A stretch of DNA of 64,000 nucleotides from Astropecten irregularis (lineage: Eukaryota; Echinodermata; Asteroidea; Paxillosida; Astropectinidae), in NCBI GenBank assembly GCA_963971285.1, contig OZ020244.1:3472001-3536000 (forward strand), in the 5' to 3' direction. The notes beneath the pieces were generated by a model. That model saw only the letters and a program-made list of their open reading frames with translations, did no database searches and was not told the origin of the DNA. Below, piece after piece: positions 41,401 through 52,399 of this stretch; the first letter of the stretch is position 1; every line of letters starts with the position of its first letter. The translations under genes were made by a program, and so were the position numbers.

Positions 41401-42969
41401 ATGTCTCACTCCAAGATGCCACCAACTCAGCAGCTCCGATCTCAGCACGCGTTTGCCGATAAAATCCCATGGATTTGTCTGATTAATTACAAACATCTTG
41501 ATAAAAGATCTTCAAGTTGAACACCAACGCAGCGCTTCACAACATCAGCTCAAAGAAAACACTCCTTGACCTAGCGTTTGCCTGTCATGAACTCCTTTAA
41601 GACATAGAGTTGTCCCTTTTGCAAACTGATATTTCCTCCACTGAGTAATGGTTCAGGGGGGAAGGGGGCAACACAGGAAACCATGACGCAAGGGGGCAAT
41701 GCTCACACCAATCCCCAGTGGCGTTGCCTCATTGGGGGGTGCCTATTATTTACAAACACATGGGTATTACTAGGCATTGTATCACAGGCACCAGGGACCT
41801 CCGTCACTTAATTAATTGTTAGTCACCCACAAGAGTGGGTGTACGCACTTTTTTGTTTTGGGAGTAAGTTAGTGACAGAAACAACGGACCAAACCAGGCC
41901 CCTGGATAGCGAGCGGTACATCAGATTCTGAACATTTCGTGGCAGGTGCGGAAACTTGAAGCGTTATTTGCAGAATCACAGCTGTAGCTGGGGACTCGAG
42001 AGAAACGAGCGCTACTGAAGTGAACAGTCAATGGGATTCAAAATATTGTTGCAATGACTCATTGCCTCAGCATACCAGGATCTGTGCACAATTACAACAG
42101 GCATGTTCCATTCCTAGCTAGTGCATTCTTTCTCATCAGGACTGGACAATAACATATAAGACATGCCATGAATTTCCTTCCCACATAAATTTACATGTCT
42201 GTAACTCCAAGGTCTTAGACAGACCATCCAATTCCATGAACACCGCATAATATAAACATATCATATGAAGTTACCTGCTCATGTTGCAGAGGCCTAATGC
42301 CTAATATTATTATGTAAAATGTTCTCATACTTTCATACAAAACTGTGCATATTTTGCTTTCAAGTTTCAAGTGATGTAAAATTTAATCAATTTCAGAATT
42401 CAAAATCAAATTTACAAGTACAGCACAAAAACATTACAAATACTCCAACAGTGTGGCAGTATGCATACATACATGTACATGTTGTGTAAGTACTGTATGT
42501 ATGACCTGTCAAGAATTTATAACTGAATACATGTACATCATACTGTATAATGTTAATTACATCAGAGGTCATTGCAAAAATTGCATACCAGTAGGCCTAC
42601 TTGGTGGAATAGTTTACATCAATCAAAAATGCAAAAGACGAATGATGGATTGGAATTGAAGCATCGTGACCCACATGAAAACCTAGTAGGAAAGCCCATA
42701 CAAAAGTATTGTTCTTTCAGAACATGTACATTGTATGCACATTTATTTTTTGTTTGGACTGATGGTTAACGATAGGAAAAGCCGGCTGACATGCAAAGAA
42801 ATCTCATGTACATCTGTACATGTATGTACTACCATCTATGTATCACTGCAGGATTTTGGATTTAGAAAAGCTGAGCAGTGAGCATACATGTAGTACATAT
42901 TTTTAAATAGCAGTGTCAAACCCACAAACTGCATTGATCAGCATTTTCACTAGTCACGTTTAACCCCAC
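41401..42969. other. No gene seen
   Basis: Intergenic sequence. TACATGTA-type words thin out here. A GC-rich low-complexity patch with GGGGGCAA repeats lies near 41655-41740. Confidence 0.5.
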
Positions 42970-43270
42970 ACACATACCCAAATTTGTCCTTGTGGAGACA
43001 CGGCTTTGTTCTTGAGCACTAAATGAAAACTCTCCAAAGAGCAGAATTGAAATCACCCCCATTTGAACCAGAATCACTTTTTGGGGTTTAAATTTCTATC
43101 GAACGTCTCTTATGAAATATTTCTCTTTGCAAAAGATAACAACATGTATCTTGGATATTCCTCCTTTTTGAGTTAATTCCAAATATTTGTTTTGTGAAAA
43201 CCTTGTGGAGACCTATAGGCCCTACACCTTTAGCATTTCCCTGTGGAGACAACCTTGGTCTAAAGTGTCC
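42970..43270 (+). repeat. Dispersed repeat, copy of 34117-34440
   Basis: Same block order as 34117-34440: CCTTGTGGAGACACGGCTTT, AGAGCAGAATTGAAATCACC, TTTTTGAGTTAATTCCAAAT, CCTTGTGGAGAC and TTTCCCTGTGGAGACA. Confidence 0.65.
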
Positions 43271-43345
43271 ACAAGGCACTAATTTATGCATTCACAGTGT
43301 TTCATACAAGTTCGTTACACATAAGGTTTCTCATTTCACTTGTTA

Positions 43346-43375
43346 TTTCATTTCATTTCATTTCATTTCATTTAT
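43346..43375. repeat. (TTTCA)n microsatellite
   Basis: About six perfect TTTCA units. Confidence 0.85.
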
Positions 43376-44029
43376 ACGCAAAGTATTCCTGGCCTCGGAG
43401 CCATCCCTTGAGATGGGTCTCGGCCACAAAGGAACAATCTCGCCCTTGGTCAGAAGTAGAGGTGAGATGATCACCTCATAATGCGATTCAAATCAAATGA
43501 TTAGCGTCTGATCTTTCACTTGCGTTGGCCCCCTAGGGCAACTCCCAAGGATGAAATTAGCTTGATCAGTCGGTGTCCAAACTCATTAAATACGTACGTG
43601 TACATGTATGACAGTTTTATTGCGAGAGAGTTTATGTTGCTGATATTGCACAATATGCAGTATCTCTCTAAAAATGATATTAAAAGGTGTTCAACAAAGA
43701 TAATTAATAGACCAATGCGCAACCAATGCTTTTATGCCATCACGTGGCTTATTATAATGCTTGGAGTTAGGATGGAGGGCCTGACATTTCGATTCTAGCA
43801 GGTTCTTTCTCAAAGGCAAAAATACTTATCGTAATGGCTATCTCAAAAATAATTTGAGACTGAAGTATGAAATGAACTAAACGAAATAAACTGAAATGCA
43901 AGGTGCTATCCATCCATGCTGGAAATCAAATTCAAAGTAACTCACGTGCAGTGTTCAATTGCAATGAAAGCCGCAAATTGCCAATTACATGTAATCAACC
44001 GCGTAAAACTGTTACAACCTGTCCCTCGA

Positions 44030-44350
44030 CCCAAATGGCTTGGACCACATGCATGCAAAACGGGTCAACTCGTGCACTGACCAACTTGTGCGCTGTTTGG
44101 TCAATTTGTATGCCGCTCAACTTGTACGCCACTCAACTCGTACACCGACCACCGTGCGCTGTTTGGTCAACTCATACTTTGCTCAGCATGTACACCGACT
44201 AACTCGCATGAGTTGGTCGGCGTTAGCCGATGAGTTGGTTAGCATACTGACCAGCATACTGACTAACTCATACCATAAAGTAAGGATTTACTCTACTCAT
44301 ACCCAGACCAACTTGTACGCTTGTCCAACTCATATCCCGACCGTACGCCA
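44030..44350 (-). repeat. 16-bp minisatellite, degenerate arm, inverted
   Basis: CAACTTGTACGCC, CAACTCGTACACC and CAACTCATAC words recur in the complement of the unit at 44650-45165. Spacing is irregular, so this arm is the older or less homogenised one. Confidence 0.7.
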
Positions 44351-44649
44351 CTCAACTTGACTCAAGTAATTAATCAAGGCATTTTTTTCCGAGGGATTGC
44401 CCGTTTTTGTATCAGGATTTTGTTCACCAGATTTTGTTTCATGGATTTGGCATTTTTCAGGATTGTAAAATAAAAATATCTTTCGGGATCTTATTTCAAG
44501 GGATCATGGTTTCTTTTTGCCAGGGATAATTTTTTTTCAGGGGATTGGTAATTTTTTAGGGGGAAATACCCCGACATTCTTGTTATCCTTCAGAAATTCA
44601 GAATCCTTCAAATAAAGAAGAAAAGTCATTTCATTGGAAATGGTCTTGA

Positions 44650-45165
44650 TGGTGTGCAAGTTGGTTGGCGTACGAGTTGGTCAGCCTACGAGTTGGTCAG
44701 CATAAAAGTTGGACGGCGTACGAGTTGGTCAGTGTACGGGTTGGTCAGCGTACGAGTTGGACAGCATACAAGTTGGACGGCATACGAGTTGGACAGTGTA
44801 CGAGTTGGACGGCATAAGAGTTGGTCAGCGTACAAGTTGGACGGCATAAGAGTTGGACAGTGTACAGGTTGTCGGCGTACGAGTTGGTCAGCATAAAAGT
44901 TGGACGGCGTACGAGTTGACAGCATACAAGTTGGACGGCGTTCGAGTTGGTCAGTGTACGGGTTGGTCAGCGTACGAGTTGGACAGCATACAAGTTGGAC
45001 GGCATACGAGTTGGACAGTGTACGAGTTGGTCGGCGTACGAGTTGAAGGGCGTACGAGTTGGACAGTATACGAGTTGGTCAGCGTACAAGTTGGACGGCA
45101 TACGAGTTGGACAGTGTACGAGTTGGTCGGCGTACGAGTTGAAGGGCGTACGAGTTGACCAGCAT
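44650..45165 (+). repeat. 16-bp minisatellite, about 32 copies
   Basis: The unit is GTACGAGTTGG(T/A)C(A/G)GC with common variants CATACAAGTTGGACGG, CATAAGAGTTGGACAG and CGTACGAGTTGAAGGG. Blocks of several units are duplicated (44915-45000 resembles 44700-44790). Open frames of 60-100 codons reading VRVGQRTSWTAYELDS arise from the 48-bp triple period only. Confidence 0.93.
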
Positions 45166-45179
45166 TCCATGCATGCATG

Positions 45180-48100
45180 CTACATTTTAAATACTACTCC
45201 GTAATCATAAATTAATTAACAAACTGATGATAGACAATATATGCAGGATTTCATCTGAAAACAAAAACATGAAGCCAGCATGTCGATGATAAAAACTGCC
45301 AATTCCCAAAAAATGAATAGGCCCTATATTTGATTTCCCATATTTTCCATTAGTTTAAACATGATTTCTGGTAATCACATCATTCACTACAATTACAGGC
45401 CACTTAAACATGTACAGTAATCTACACTACAGTACATGTAGGCCTACGTATTATTTTTTATAAGCCATCCTCAATTCCTGAGAATCTTTGCTGAGTGTAA
45501 AACTCAAACTCAAAGTCAAACATATTATTTAAAATAACACAACGATACCCAATCATGAAAGCAATAATAAGATGCAATATGCTAATAAGATGCAAGATAC
45601 AGTATTAGTGTAGTCAACTGAAAAAAAATTAGTGCAGAGAAAACTGGCCTATTCAATAGTGCAGAATATCTAAGGAGCAGAAAAAACTAACCTTAACCAG
45701 GAAAAGGCATCCATTTTGTCTGTGCAAATTGCCTGAATGAAAACGCCGGTTGATCGAAGTGCTCAGCAAGTACAGTGGGCGGATGAACGAATACCTATTA
45801 ATAGTCTTGCATTCATTCACGCAACCAAACAGGAATTTTCCACGTTACGTACGCGAAACGTCGAGTGAGACGAGTTAAAGCACTTTGCAGAGAGAAAAAA
45901 ATTGCACAACTGTACGGAGTTAGCACAATAACACGCGCAGCATCAAGCAGGTTGTCAGCACAGATTATGTTACTTTAGTTAAGAAGAAATGAAAGTGTGA
46001 CGTAGTGAGTCTATTATTAGGGTTAATTCTTCACAGATAGTGTCTATTCCCAACACTACATTGGCTATCTACGGTACTGTTCCTTACCAAGCTCAGAAAT
46101 TATGCCAAAGATTGTTTACTCGGTCAATGGTTTTAGTGTCGTGTCATTCTGTCATCACGCATCACACACCACTCACACAAAACCGGATGTCATCAGTCTG
46201 GTCCCAGTCTCATTTTATCATACAAGTTTACCTATTCCCTGTCCAAAAGACACGTGCAGATCCTTATAAGGAACATTGGGTCCTATAAAACCAGACTAAA
46301 AACCGACGCACTCATTATTAATATTATAATGGCAGCCAAAAGAAGTAGTTCCCAATGTTATAATTTCTTATTCATAAATGAGCATAATTCCAAATAACAT
46401 GAATTATGTTTATTTAAGCATGAATATTAAGTTAAATGGGTGCTTTGTTTGATTGAAAGTTTGACAATTTTCTTTCAAATTTCCAATGACTTGTTGCGGA
46501 AGGATACGTTGATAATTATTTTAATAACTTGTTCAGTGGTAAACGAAAATAAGGGTGCGTTCGTTTAACTTCCATGAGTCGACACCATGCGATCTCGTTT
46601 CACATGCTGGCGCTTCTTTTTGCGTAGTAAACGCGGCAATTCCATGTTCAGGGCCGCCCCCAGCAAAGTAAACGAACGCAACCTATGAAATAACTCGGGA
46701 AAGAGCTATTTGAACAGCTTATCTGTAAATTATGATAACCGAATGCACAGGTGACACATTGGGGGCGCACACGCACGTCCGCGTATTGCGTCCGTGATTG
46801 CGCAAGAATCAGACGAGGTTTGCAAGTGACTTGCGGAAGCTGGGCGTATATAAATCAGAGTTTATTAACCAATTAATGGCTCCAACCGAATGAGAAATAA
46901 TGCTAAAAACAAAACAACGCTTCTCGAATCGAAGGATGATAATTATGGATGGTCAGTTCACAGCAACTACATAATATACAGTCAGTGACCAAGAACTTGC
47001 AAAGCCTGACTCAACCGAACGTTTCCGTCGTCAAGGAGTTGCACAATGTTGAGCAACCGCGTGCTCCTCGAAATGTTAAAACACAGGGTGTATTTAACAC
47101 TGTCTACTTTTCCCTGTGCGTAGAATGTTATTCACTCAAAATAAATTACTGGGTAATTGTGCAACAAATACCTTTTAATAGTTTGGGAAGTACCCGCCGG
47201 GTGAAGATCCGCGCGGCATTGCAAAAAATAATGTGATTTCCAAGAAATGAATTATCAATATTGACTCGGGTCCATGCCGTGCTTGGTACGTTCTGGCAGT
47301 GTGACCCTGGGCCTGAGATAATGGTATGCACGACGGAATGCTAAATTGGAACGAAATGAAATGTAAATGGCCATTGTGGCTGGCGCGCGTCTGCTTATAA
47401 GGTACGTTACAGGTCAGTGTGCATCACGGATGATGCGCAGTTGCGCACCGGGTACGCGTATACGGTACACGTGTGATGCGCGTGCAGGCGATGTCGACGC
47501 ACTTCAAGTTTACGGATTCTGGCACCGTCCTTATATCTAATAGTCCATCGACGTATCCCAAAAACAGAAAATACAGTTGAAATGCATACTAACTTACTAA
47601 ACCTTAATTTTCGCCGAACTGTGAGCCTTGTATAACTCACCTCACCTCACCTCGTGCGCGCGCCGTAACGAAAACGTACAAATACTACGGTATACGAGTA
47701 TGTACATAATATTGAGAAAACTATTATATAGGGCCTATATCATATCGGTGAAACTTTGGAATTAATATTTTGCAATAACGTGAGCTGAAGCTCACAAGGA
47801 TCGAAATTATGCATTATGCATTACACTATAACCAGCACTACTATGTCATCCTGCCGCATTATGCATCACTTCCTTCCTCCGTGGTTGGACGCAATACGAC
47901 TGATGAAAGCTAGGGATGAGATGCATGACTGATCACGCTTGAAACGTTTTCCATCCGGTGCGCGCGTCACATTTCAAAGTACAGTCAAAGCCAACACAGG
48001 CTGCTAAGCTCATTATATTAGCGAAGTTGCATGGGCCAGCGCGTATGATGAGTGAGCTATAGAATGAAAAGTGGTGTTTATTTATTATTCATACACCAAT

Positions 48101-48480
48101 TGGCTTGTACACAACTGCGTATGCGTAACAGGTTGCGCAAAAAGACCCTCCATGGATACTACGTATAAGGCGCGAGTTGAACCCCCATGTGCGATGTGCG
48201 CGCAAAGCGTATAACTGTAACGCGCACTTTTTGAGAAATTGGAGAGGAAATCTAAGAGGATTTTGTGAATGAAAATTGATTTTGATAATTTAATCTATTT
48301 TTAAAGGGCATGCACAGCATTGGTAAATGTGAAAGAGCAGCTGTAGGCTGCCAATCATTTGATTTGTCATGGATAAAAACAAACCTGTGAAATATTTTCA
48401 AATTTTCAGCTCAATTAATCATTGGAAACATTAGGAAACAGCAACACACCGTTGCAATTGATATGCAAAATTGTGAGTGA
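45180..48480. other. No gene supported
   Basis: Intergenic between divergent MAPKAPK2 and RBM15. A possible alternative MAPKAPK2 first exon is at 45692-45714. Sequence near 47400-48240 is CpG-richer. No repeat element with definable ends and no further exon was found. Confidence 0.45.
45692..45714 (-). CDS. Possible alternative first exon of MAPKAPK2
   Basis: Minus strand: CAAAATGGATGCCTTTTCC then TGGTTAAG|GTTAGT. The ATG context is good, the donor acceptable, and joining to exon 2 at 40421 gives MDAFSWLRDKAKGK in frame. One in three random candidates would match phase, so this is only suggestive. Confidence 0.25.
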
Positions 48481-48719
48481 ATAGCTCTCTCTCTCTCTCG
48501 GCGTCTTTGATCTTTCGATGGTGAAAAATATTTGGTTTTATTCTTTTCTAGATATAATTATAATACACAAATATAGGCCTACATCATTTCAGGGAGAAAA
48601 AATATAATATTCACAGTATATTTCTATCATGACTGTCTTTACACCCTGTAATTAGTATTATGTTAAATTTGTTAAATTTGTTACAAATGTTTTATATGCC
48701 CTTTATAGAAAATACACCC

Positions 48720-48732
48720 CCCCCCCCCCACC
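48720..48732. repeat. Poly-C tract
   Basis: A run of C about 12 long lies about 260 bp upstream of the RBM15 start; a (CT)n run is at about 48484-48500. Confidence 0.8.
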
Positions 48733-48902
48733 CAACACGAGGGCCGTGGGGCAAGTTCATTATTCACAGAGCAGCTCGGCAAATAGTCGTAGTGAAACGG
48801 TCGAGATTTGCACATTTGCTAGGCTTGTGCGGTACCCAGGTTCCCTTTTGTTACGGCATACAGAATTTTCCTTGTTGACTTGGGTACCAGTCTACACAAA
48901 AA

Positions 48903-48916
48903 CAATATGGCGACGA
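48903..48916 (+). promoter_or_regulatory. YY1-type motif near the RBM15 start
   Basis: CAATATGGCGAC matches the AANATGGCGGC consensus at 10 of 11 positions and lies about 90 bp before the ATG, where such motifs commonly mark the start-site region. Confidence 0.4.
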
Positions 48917-48993
48917 ATTGACTCGAGCAGGAGGTACGCTATCGTTAATTCCAAGTCGAAAAAGTCGCTTAAAAGCTGCAATTTGCAGGGCAG

Positions 48994-51384
48994 ATGAGGC
49001 ACCAATCGAACAAAGACACACCAAAGTGGACAAGGGGAAGCCCCGAGGTGAGGCAGTCGATGTCAAGAGACAGAATGAGTCCTGGAAATGATCGTTATGA
49101 AGGTAGGGGAGGAGGTAACAAAGCAGGTCGGTCTCGCAGCCTGGAGAAGGAAGAACGTAGGGCGGCACGAGACGGTGGGAAGCAGCGGTCCAGCCGCAGC
49201 GATCAAGAGCGTGATGGTGGCAGGGAACCGTACCCAGGCGACCATAGATACGGTGGTCAATTTGACAAGCACAATAAAGAGCTGAAATACTCCAGCTTGC
49301 GTGTCAGCAATTTCCCATCCCATGTGTCAGATATGGCAATCAAAGATGCACTGTTCCATGAATTCAAGAAATTTGGGGAGGTTAACGTGCGGGTGGCATA
49401 CAGTGGGGAAGAGAGGTTTGCTTTTGTTAATTACCGCAACTCGGAGCAGGCACGAGATGCCAAACAGGCCAAGGGAGATCGCTTAACGCTTTTTGCTAAA
49501 CCCTTGCGAATTGATAGTGTGTTTAGACGAAGGAGTGTTTCGCCAGATCAAGGTTACTCTGGAAGACAGGGCGGGGACGGCATGGGCGGGAGGCGTCAGC
49601 AACATAGAAACATGGGCAGGGATGGTCCCGGAGGTAGAGATAGGGATAATCAAGGATATGACAACAGACGACTCTACGCTGGTGGCGATACCTACCAGTC
49701 GCGCGAACGTGAACGTCTGGATCGTGAGCGTGATTTGTTGCTTCTCCCAGAGGATGATCCCAAAGCGACTCGCACTGTTTTTGTAGGAAATCTGGAAGAA
49801 GGGATTCAGGATAGTGATTTGAGGCATGCATTTGAACGGTACGGTATTGTTGAAGACGTAGATATTAAGTATCCACCACGCGGTCAGGGTAATCCATTTG
49901 CATTTGTTAGATTTTTGAATCTTGACATGGCCCATAAGGCTATGGTGTCCATGTCTGGTCAGTACATAGGACGTAACCAGGCTAAAACAGGTTATGGCAA
50001 GCTGTCTCCAACAACGCGATTGTGGGTCGGAGGTCTAGGGCCTTGGGTCTCCCTTGGAGTGCTTGAGCATGAATTTGATCGCTTTGGAGCTATTCGCAAG
50101 ATTGATTATTTCAAGGGGGATGACTATGCTTACATTCAGTATGAAACCTTGGAAGCGGCTCAGGCAGCAGCATCAAACATGAGAGGATTTCCTCTTGGAG
50201 GCCCAAATCGACGCCTCCGAGTTGATTTTGCAGACCCTGATACAGGAAATCGGCCGTATCCAATGCAGTCGTCACCCTCTAGGAGGCCACCGAGAGATGA
50301 CATTGTGGGCGGATACAACAATCGTTACAACCAGGGACGTGACTACCGTCGTGAGAATTCCCCGCCTCCTCAGTATCGTGACAGCGGCCGTAATGACCAG
50401 TGGGCTGGACCGGATGGAGGGGGTTACCGTGGTGATTTCAACCGGCGTGGTGCAAACTGGCAAGGTGATGACGGCCGTGGTGATCTTGACTGGAACCGCA
50501 GAAACTCAGATGGCGGAGGTAAGCAGTTCAATCAGAGAGGGCAGGATAATCGGCGTAAACGTCAGGCCTCCCCAGGAGGTGACTTCATAAGAGACAGGCC
50601 ATCTGACAGAGGAAGACCCTTCAAAAAGCGCAAATCCCCTGATAACGGCAGTACTGGTGTTGACCGGAGATTCGATGGAAGCTTTGATTCCCCTGAGAGA
50701 GCTGGATTGGGAAATGCTGATGTTCCTGAGTACCATGGTAGGAAACGTTACCCTGAAGATAGTGACAGGCGTGATGGTGACGCATATCGTAATGACAGAA
50801 GGACGTCTGACAGAGGATACTCCATGAAGCAGGATGGAAGAAGATCTGAAAAGTACGACAGCCTGATGGATCTTGTGAAATATCTGCCACAGAGCTGGCA
50901 GAACCACATAGTGTTGAAAAATAGTGCCTTTTCCACTTCCATGTATTTCATTGGTGGGGATATATCTGTTGCCGAGAATTTGTTGCCAGCGAGCAGTAGC
51001 ACTGAGGAGTCCCCATTGCGCATCACTCAGCGTCTGCGCTTGGACCAGCCAAAGTTGGACGAGGTTGGCAAGAGGATTACAGATGCTGGTTCTGTGGGAC
51101 ACTGCTTGTTGCTGTCCCTTCCAGGTTCAGCTCAGGAGAGCGCCCCTGCTGGTACCCAGTTGCGTGCTCTGCGTAATCTGGTGTCGTACTTGCAGCAGAA
51201 GCAGGCTGCGGGGATCATCAGCTTGCCTGTGCCGTCTGGATCCGTCAAGGATTACGGTGTGCTGCATGCCTTTCCACCTTGCGAATTCTCCCGCAAACAG
51301 CTGCTGCACTACGTACCGGGTCTCAGTGCCGATGCTATGAATGAAGATCATCTGGTTGTGGTAATTGTGCGTGGTGCTGCTTAA
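48994..51384 (+). CDS. RBM15: RNA-binding protein 15 (spenito-type), single exon
   Basis: Split-ends family RNA-binding protein of 796 residues; Drosophila spenito and human RBM15 are about 793 and 977. Family members act in the nucleus as adaptors of the WTAP-METTL3 m6A methyltransferase complex. RS/RG-rich N-terminus (1-98); RRM1 about 99-178 (SLRVSNFP, RFAFVNYRN); RRM2 about 259-336 (TVFVGNLEEG, PFAFVRF); RRM3 about 341-414 (RLWVGGLGPW, YAYIQYE); Arg/Gly/Asp-rich linker 415-620; SPOC domain about 622-796 (DLVKYLPQSWQNHIVLKNSA through HLVVVIVRGAA). The ATG follows an in-frame TAA at 48970-48972. No intron interrupts the frame, unusual here but known for RBM15 genes in other animals. Divergent to MAPKAPK2. 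A piggyBac sits 354 bp after the stop. Confidence 0.96.
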   Translation: MRHQSNKDTPKWTRGSPEVRQSMSRDRMSPGNDRYEGRGGGNKAGRSRSLEKEERRAARDGGKQRSSRSDQERDGGREPYPGDHRYGGQFDKHNKELKYSSLRVSNFPSHVSDMAIKDALFHEFKKFGEVNVRVAYSGEERFAFVNYRNSEQARDAKQAKGDRLTLFAKPLRIDSVFRRRSVSPDQGYSGRQGGDGMGGRRQQHRNMGRDGPGGRDRDNQGYDNRRLYAGGDTYQSRERERLDRERDLLLLPEDDPKATRTVFVGNLEEGIQDSDLRHAFERYGIVEDVDIKYPPRGQGNPFAFVRFLNLDMAHKAMVSMSGQYIGRNQAKTGYGKLSPTTRLWVGGLGPWVSLGVLEHEFDRFGAIRKIDYFKGDDYAYIQYETLEAAQAAASNMRGFPLGGPNRRLRVDFADPDTGNRPYPMQSSPSRRPPRDDIVGGYNNRYNQGRDYRRENSPPPQYRDSGRNDQWAGPDGGGYRGDFNRRGANWQGDDGRGDLDWNRRNSDGGGKQFNQRGQDNRRKRQASPGGDFIRDRPSDRGRPFKKRKSPDNGSTGVDRRFDGSFDSPERAGLGNADVPEYHGRKRYPEDSDRRDGDAYRNDRRTSDRGYSMKQDGRRSEKYDSLMDLVKYLPQSWQNHIVLKNSAFSTSMYFIGGDISVAENLLPASSSTEESPLRITQRLRLDQPKLDEVGKRITDAGSVGHCLLLSLPGSAQESAPAGTQLRALRNLVSYLQQKQAAGIISLPVPSGSVKDYGVLHAFPPCEFSRKQLLHYVPGLSADAMNEDHLVVVIVRGAA

Positions 51385-51738
51385 TCCCCACTGCTCAGCT
51401 AGTTCAGCATAAAATCCACGTCGAGCAAAAACAAAATCGCCAAAAAAAATGTTGTTGACAGCTTGCTTACTATATACTGTAGATTGTTATAGCCAAAGTA
51501 ATTTGATTTTTTGTCTAGCTTTAGGTACAGTGTATTTTCATGTAAAATTGCATTTATCATGTATTTTTGTGTACAATTATTAACATGTTGTTTTAGCATT
51601 TTCATATGCAGGTTACTGTTTAAATTGAGGCAAATTTTTGATTGAAATGTTTAAATTCTGCTCATTTGTAAATTGCTATCACTATTTCATCAACTTCGTT
51701 AACATTTGAATGACAAAATTGAAGTTTTATTCTCCTAA
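51385..51738 (+). other. Proximal RBM15 3' UTR
   Basis: AT-rich sequence between the stop codon and the piggyBac insertion. I saw no canonical AATAAA before the transposon, so the transcript may run through or past it. Confidence 0.5.
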
Positions 51739-52032
51739 TTAACCCTAACCCCCTAGACATTTGTATTCAATACCTTTCTCAGCCTAACACACTCCAACAG
51801 CCTGGTGTGTCAGGTAATGCACACTGTACTCAACCTGTTATACTCCAACAGATTACTCTATAACAACAGTACACAGCTCATCAAATTCCAACAGTTGTTT
51901 ACTGTTGGGATTTGGCAGACTGTGTACATAAGGCCCTATGCAAAAAATGAACATCATCTACACATGGTATCAATCTTAGCAAATTCCAACAACTGTATTA
52001 GTTCAAATTATTTGGGAGAACCACATTTTTTT

Positions 52033-52350
52033 TTAGGGCTCAGACCAGTCTAAGTGCAAAGCTTCTATACACTTGTTTGAACTTTATATCATCACTGCCC
52101 ACTTTTTTTATATATATATATTTTTTTATATTTTTTTTAGGGCTTTGATCTGGTGCAAAACTTCTATACACACTTTTCTGTTATGATCATTGCCCAAATT
52201 TTTTTTTTTTTTTTTTAGGGCTTTGATCTGGTGCAAAACTTCTATACACTAGCTCTTTTATGATCATTGCCCATTTTTTTTTTTTTTTTTTTTTAGGGCT
52301 TTGATCTGGTGCAAAATTTCTATACACTCTTTTATGATCATTGCCCATTT
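52033..52350. repeat. Degenerate tandem repeat in the piggyBac, about 65-75 bp, four units
   Basis: Each unit is AGGGCTTTGATCTGGTGCAA, AACTTCTATACAC, TTTATGATCATTGCCC and a run of 15-20 T. It lies between the transposase stop and the transposon's left end. Confidence 0.85.
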
Positions 52351-52399
52351 TTGGGGTGTGTGTGTGTGGGTGCTAGAGAGAGATGGAGATGGAGTGGCC

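Noticed and set aside
44654-45204. VRVGQRTSW-type frames of 65-101 codons
   Set aside because: Translation of the 16-bp minisatellite through its 48-bp triple period.
49063-51351. Antisense and alternative-frame open frames over RBM15 (up to 198 codons)
   Set aside because: They overlap a clearly conserved RRM/SPOC gene and have no features of their own.
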